Of a DNA stretch of 64,000 nt, positions 61,679-64,000 are shown one piece after another. The notes beneath the pieces were generated by a model. That model made no database searches, was not told the DNA's origin, and saw only the letters and a program-made list of their open reading frames with translations. Within the stretch, counting starts at the first letter, position 1. Every line of letters starts with the position of its first letter. The position numbers and the translations under genes were made by a program. This DNA comes from Flavobacteriaceae bacterium CRH (GTDB lineage Bacteria > Bacteroidota > Bacteroidia > Flavobacteriales > Flavobacteriaceae): the NCBI GenBank assembly GCA_001507425.1, contig LMAJ01000007.1, positions 1 through 64,000 of the forward strand, in the 5' to 3' direction.

Positions 61679-62371
61679 ATGACAGATAACACTTTAAAAA
61701 GAATTAAACAATACTTAGATTTAAAAGGCATTAAAGTTAGTGCCTTCGAAAGAGAAGTTGGCATGTCTAACGGTTCCTTTGCCAGTCAGCTAAAGCACGA
61801 CAAAACGATTGGTGTAGATAAATTAGAAAATATCTTAATCAAATATCCGGATGTAAACCTCGACTGGCTTTTAAAAGGTACAGGAAACATGCTAAATTTT
61901 GATGTACTAAGTGAAAATCCTGAACTCTACGAAAAATTAGAAAAGATTCAAAAACTCGATATTCCGGTTTATGACATTAAAACAACCGGCGAAATTGTCG
62001 ACTTGTTTGGCGACAACCGCGAACAAATGCCCGTTAGTTACATCAGGATCCCTAAAATTACAAGGTGCGACGGAGCTTTGTATGTAACAGGCGATAGCAT
62101 GTACCCGCTATTAAAAGGCGGAGATATAGTAGTATACAAGAAAATTAATAATCTCGAAAACAATATCATTTGGGGCGAAATGTACCTTATTTATGTCCAT
62201 AATGACGATAATGATTTTTTCTTTATCCGATTTTTAAAGCAATCAGAACGCGAGTCTTACGTGCAGTTTGTATCTCAAAACCCAGATCACGAAACAATAG
62301 AATTTCCAATAAGCAGCATAAAAGGACTTGCCATAATTAAAGCTTCTGTAAGGATCAATACGCAGTTTTAA
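61679..62371 (+). CDS. LexA/CI-like repressor with HTH and S24 domain
   Basis: 230 residues. HTH about 5-70 (KGIKVSAFEREVGMSNGSFASQL, IGVDKLENILIKYPDVNLDWLL), linker, then a LexA-like C-terminal domain with Ser140 in VTGDSMYPLLKGGD. The second catalytic residue should lie about 37-44 residues later; FFFIRFLKQ places Arg184 where Lys is expected, and no clear Ala-Gly cleavage site is visible before the serine. It may therefore dimerise without self-cleavage. Divergent from the small gene at 61380. Confidence 0.88.
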   Translation: MTDNTLKRIKQYLDLKGIKVSAFEREVGMSNGSFASQLKHDKTIGVDKLENILIKYPDVNLDWLLKGTGNMLNFDVLSENPELYEKLEKIQKLDIPVYDIKTTGEIVDLFGDNREQMPVSYIRIPKITRCDGALYVTGDSMYPLLKGGDIVVYKKINNLENNIIWGEMYLIYVHNDDNDFFFIRFLKQSERESYVQFVSQNPDHETIEFPISSIKGLAIIKASVRINTQF

Positions 62372-62467
62372 TTTTAGATTTTAGATTTTAGATTTTAGAT
62401 TGTTGGATTTTTGGATTTTAGATTTTTGGATTTTAGATTTTAGATTGTTGGATTTTTAGATTTTAGG
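62372..62467. repeat. Tandem GATTTTA/GATTTTTG tract after repressor 2
   Basis: About twelve imperfect 7-8-bp units (TTTTAGA, with TGTTGGA variants) directly after the stop codon. It would form a variable-length AT tract. Confidence 0.85.
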
Positions 62468-62477
62468 AATGAAGCCT

Positions 62478-62853
62478 TTGTTCCTTTGCACCTTTGTCCC
62501 TTTGAACCTCAAAAAAAATATATAAACAAAAAATGAGATTTCGAAGCCCCCCCAGGTTTGAAATCTCATTTAATTGCTCCAAAAAAAATAACATCTTAAA
62601 TAATCTCCTTCCCAGGAAATTATAATTTTTTGACAAAAATTATTCAGAGCAATTTTACCACAAAATAAAATACTGGCAATACGTATTTATACCTGTTTTT
62701 GAGTTTTTTTTTTGAAGGTTCAAAGGGGCAAAGGTTCAGAGGGACAGAGGAAAAAAGCGCAAATGGCACTTCATTTTGTCCTCCTGAGCGAAGTTGAAGG
62801 ACACGTTCAGAAAGACAATATTGTAAAAACCTTTGTCCCTCTGAACCTCTTTA
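62478..62853. repeat. Scattered copies of a CCTTTGTCCCTTTGAACCTC word, in both orientations
   Basis: Plus-strand forms at about 62478-62509 and 62828-62853 and inverted forms at 62714-62752 (GGTTCAAAGGGGCAAAGG, GGTTCAGAGGGACAGAGG). The last copy overlaps the 3' end of the CxxC protein gene. Confidence 0.75.
62531..62571. repeat. 12-bp hairpin with a C-rich loop
   Basis: AAATGAGATTTC pairs with GAAATCTCATTT; the loop contains seven consecutive C residues. It has little T run, so it may be a processed RNA end or a regulatory structure rather than a terminator. Confidence 0.6.
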
Positions 62854-63298
62854 ACCCAATTATTTTATGAATATACAATATGAGGTTTTCTTTTTCTACT
62901 GAATACAGCGCCTGGTCATCCTCAGTATTCAGATATAATTCGGCAATACTTTCAGCATCCATATCCTCGTGCAGGTGGTGATATTCGACATATTTTATGA
63001 GATTGTCTATAAAAAGTTCCTGACGTTTTCCTTTTTCTACAGCCTCTTCATCGCCATTTTTTATTTTTTCGATTTCAGATTCCGGTAAATCGATCGTGAG
63101 GTACGTAGTATCTACAGCCAATTTCGAGAGCAATTCTTCAGTAACTTTTCCCGAAGCATTACAATAAGCGCAAGGACCCGGCGCCCATTTTAACTGTTTA
63201 TCTAAGCGTCGTATATCTTCCGAATCAACAAAACCTTTTCCCAAACATCTGGGGCATTCTAAATGTGATTTTTTAAGCAGGAAATTAAAAATGGTCAT
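62807..63298 (-). CDS. Protein with two CxxC zinc-finger motifs, unknown
   Basis: 163 residues. Near the N-terminus CPRCLGKGF (15-23) and CAYCNASGK (43-51) form a DnaJ-type CxxCxGxG pair that likely binds one zinc. The remainder is acidic and helical (LPESEIEKIKNGDEEAVEKGK, EDMDAESIAELYLN). The family is common in flavobacteria without a function. The last 14 codons (KRFRGTKVFTILSF) fall within a dispersed repeat, so the natural C-terminus may have been changed by it. Confidence 0.7.
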   Translation of the reverse strand: MTIFNFLLKKSHLECPRCLGKGFVDSEDIRRLDKQLKWAPGPCAYCNASGKVTEELLSKLAVDTTYLTIDLPESEIEKIKNGDEEAVEKGKRQELFIDNLIKYVEYHHLHEDMDAESIAELYLNTEDDQALYSVEKENLILYIHKIIGLKRFRGTKVFTILSF

Positions 63299-63632
63299 TC
63301 TTCTAAAATTTGGGGGTTAACGTTTCGTGACTATGCGAAGATAATTATTTATGTAAGAAAATTATTTTAATCTCGATTATTTTTTGCAATACAAGGTTTG
63401 TAGGGCAGTTTTTGGTTATTATCGTTCCTCAAAATAACCAAGAAAATCACCACCCAGCATGTAATCATTCGTACCTCAGGATGACAAACAACCCCATTGT
63501 TCATATAACAAAACAAAACCTCTCCCTTTACTTACAAAGAAAAACCACACTGCACATATGAAGTGTAAGAATTAATTACCGTTATTTTTTTGATTGATGA
63601 TGAAAACCGCAGTAATTGCAAGGGTTTTTTAA
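63299..63632. other. Intergenic stretch without a supported gene
   Basis: AT-rich. Contains a fragment of the GTCATCC repeat family near 63470-63490 (TACCTCAGGATGACAAAC). Nothing else recognised. Confidence 0.5.
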
Positions 63633-63640
63633 TATCTTTG
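63633..63640 (+). promoter_or_regulatory. -7 box TATCTTTG before the Trp-rich small ORF
   Basis: Exact TAnnTTTG, 20 nt before the ATG at 63661. Confidence 0.6.
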
Positions 63641-63660
63641 GAGTCCTAAATGTTAAGATT

Positions 63661-63774
63661 ATGAACTCAGAAAAAATTTTTGCCCGTGTGGTATGGTGGC
63701 GGTATTGGAAACAACTGCAACGCTCTCTTAACAGCGTAGGACACCTTAGCTATGCGGGTTTTATATTTCCCTAA
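63661..63774 (+). CDS. 37-residue Trp-rich small ORF (possible leader peptide or small protein)
   Basis: ATG to TAA, 37 codons: MNSEKIFARVVWWRYWKQLQ and then RSLNSVGHLSYAGFIFP. Three Trp in five residues and five basic residues make it amphipathic. The sequence GTTAAGATTATGA around its start is repeated exactly around the start of the following gene at 63785. It lies between a good -7 box and that gene. It could be a real small protein, a leader peptide, or chance. Confidence 0.45.
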   Translation: MNSEKIFARVVWWRYWKQLQRSLNSVGHLSYAGFIFP

Positions 63775-63784
63775 AGTTAAGATT

Positions 63785-64000
63785 ATGAGTACAAACACCC
63801 TTTCAAAAGAAGCCGAATTAAGGCTTACAGATTTCTTCAACAAAACTGTAGATCCTAATACTATGGCCAAGACCATACGGCGTTTCAACCATTTAGTAGC
63901 GCTAAGCCTAATGAGAGAAAACGAAACTTTTCAACTAGATATGACCAATCTCGAAAATGGTTTTTATTGGCTCAATGAATTAGCCGAAATCTTAAACCCT
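63785..64000 (+). CDS. Conserved hypothetical protein, cut by the window end
   Basis: 72 residues visible from ATG: MSTNTLSKEAELRLTDFFNK, VDPNTMAKTIRRFNH, LVALSLMRENETF and FYWLNELAEILNP. No stop within the window. Predicted helical, no signal peptide. Similar short proteins occur widely in Flavobacterium with unknown function (from memory). Shares its initiation sequence with the small ORF just upstream and probably its transcript. Confidence 0.75.
   Translation, partial: MSTNTLSKEAELRLTDFFNKTVDPNTMAKTIRRFNHLVALSLMRENETFQLDMTNLENGFYWLNELAEILNP

Noticed and set aside
59418-62371. A full prophage around the repressor genes
   Set aside because: No integrase, portal, terminase, capsid or lysis genes are seen; only regulator-like genes and two fibre-like secreted proteins that carry Sec signal peptides.
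62372-62467. Possible CRISPR array in the tandem GATTTTA tract
   Set aside because: Units are 7-8 bp with no unique spacers; no cas genes in the window.

Overview
The window looks like a chromosomal segment of a Flavobacterium species (Bacteroidota). The evidence is the low G+C content, the lack of Shine-Dalgarno sites, several starts preceded by the Bacteroidota -7 box TAnnTTTG, the gliding genes gldB and gldC, and families typical of the group (DUF6702, DUF4494, DUF2207 with LemA, OMP_b-brl receptors). The genus call rests on recognised protein families, not on a search.

Layout. 1-0.14 kb is the tail of a transposase. 0.2-7.3 kb carries peptidase E, then an operon of three paralogous secreted carboxypeptidase-regulatory-domain proteins, a DUF6702 protein and an M1 metallopeptidase, then a TatA-like protein and a PAP2 phosphatase. 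7.4-18 kb is mixed: a PhyH-like dioxygenase, an O-methyltransferase, a lipoprotein, YceI, RlmN, polyprenyl diphosphate synthase, LemA plus DUF2207, and an ECF sigma factor / membrane protein / beta-barrel operon. 18-25 kb is housekeeping: a DnaG primase that lacks its zinc ligands, a LuxR-type regulator, NadE, GldB, GldC, EngB and an alpha/beta hydrolase.

25.1-41.7 kb is a near-complete division and cell wall (dcw) cluster: mraZ, rsmH, ftsL, ftsI, murE, mraY, murD, ftsW, murG, murC, ftsQ, ftsA, ftsZ. No murF or ddl is present in it. A visible MraZ operator (three GTGGT repeats at exact 10-bp spacing) precedes it, and a four-helix-bundle gene flanked by inverted repeats sits between mraY and murD. 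A YqeY-like gene and tRNA-Arg(TCG) follow.

42.6-64 kb is accessory. It holds a TonB-type receptor divergent from a LytS/LytTR pair, a group of unknown membrane proteins, an Mpo1-like gene beside a candidate gasdermin-like protein, DUF4494, and a DUF3754 protein. Next come two paralogous fibre-like secreted proteins that share a 241-bp patch differing at only 4 positions, and two paralogous HTH repressors. The repressors have homologous control regions carrying operator-like dodecamers 29 bp apart and a divergent promoter: one faces a fibre gene, the other a small unknown gene. A YkgJ-family gene is interrupted by an in-frame TAG. Intergenic spaces hold several families of palindromic repeats.

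The most interesting leads are the paired repressor control regions with the fibre genes, the gasdermin-like protein, the four-helix-bundle cassette inside the dcw cluster, and a 37-residue tryptophan-rich ORF at the right edge whose initiation region is duplicated at the next gene.
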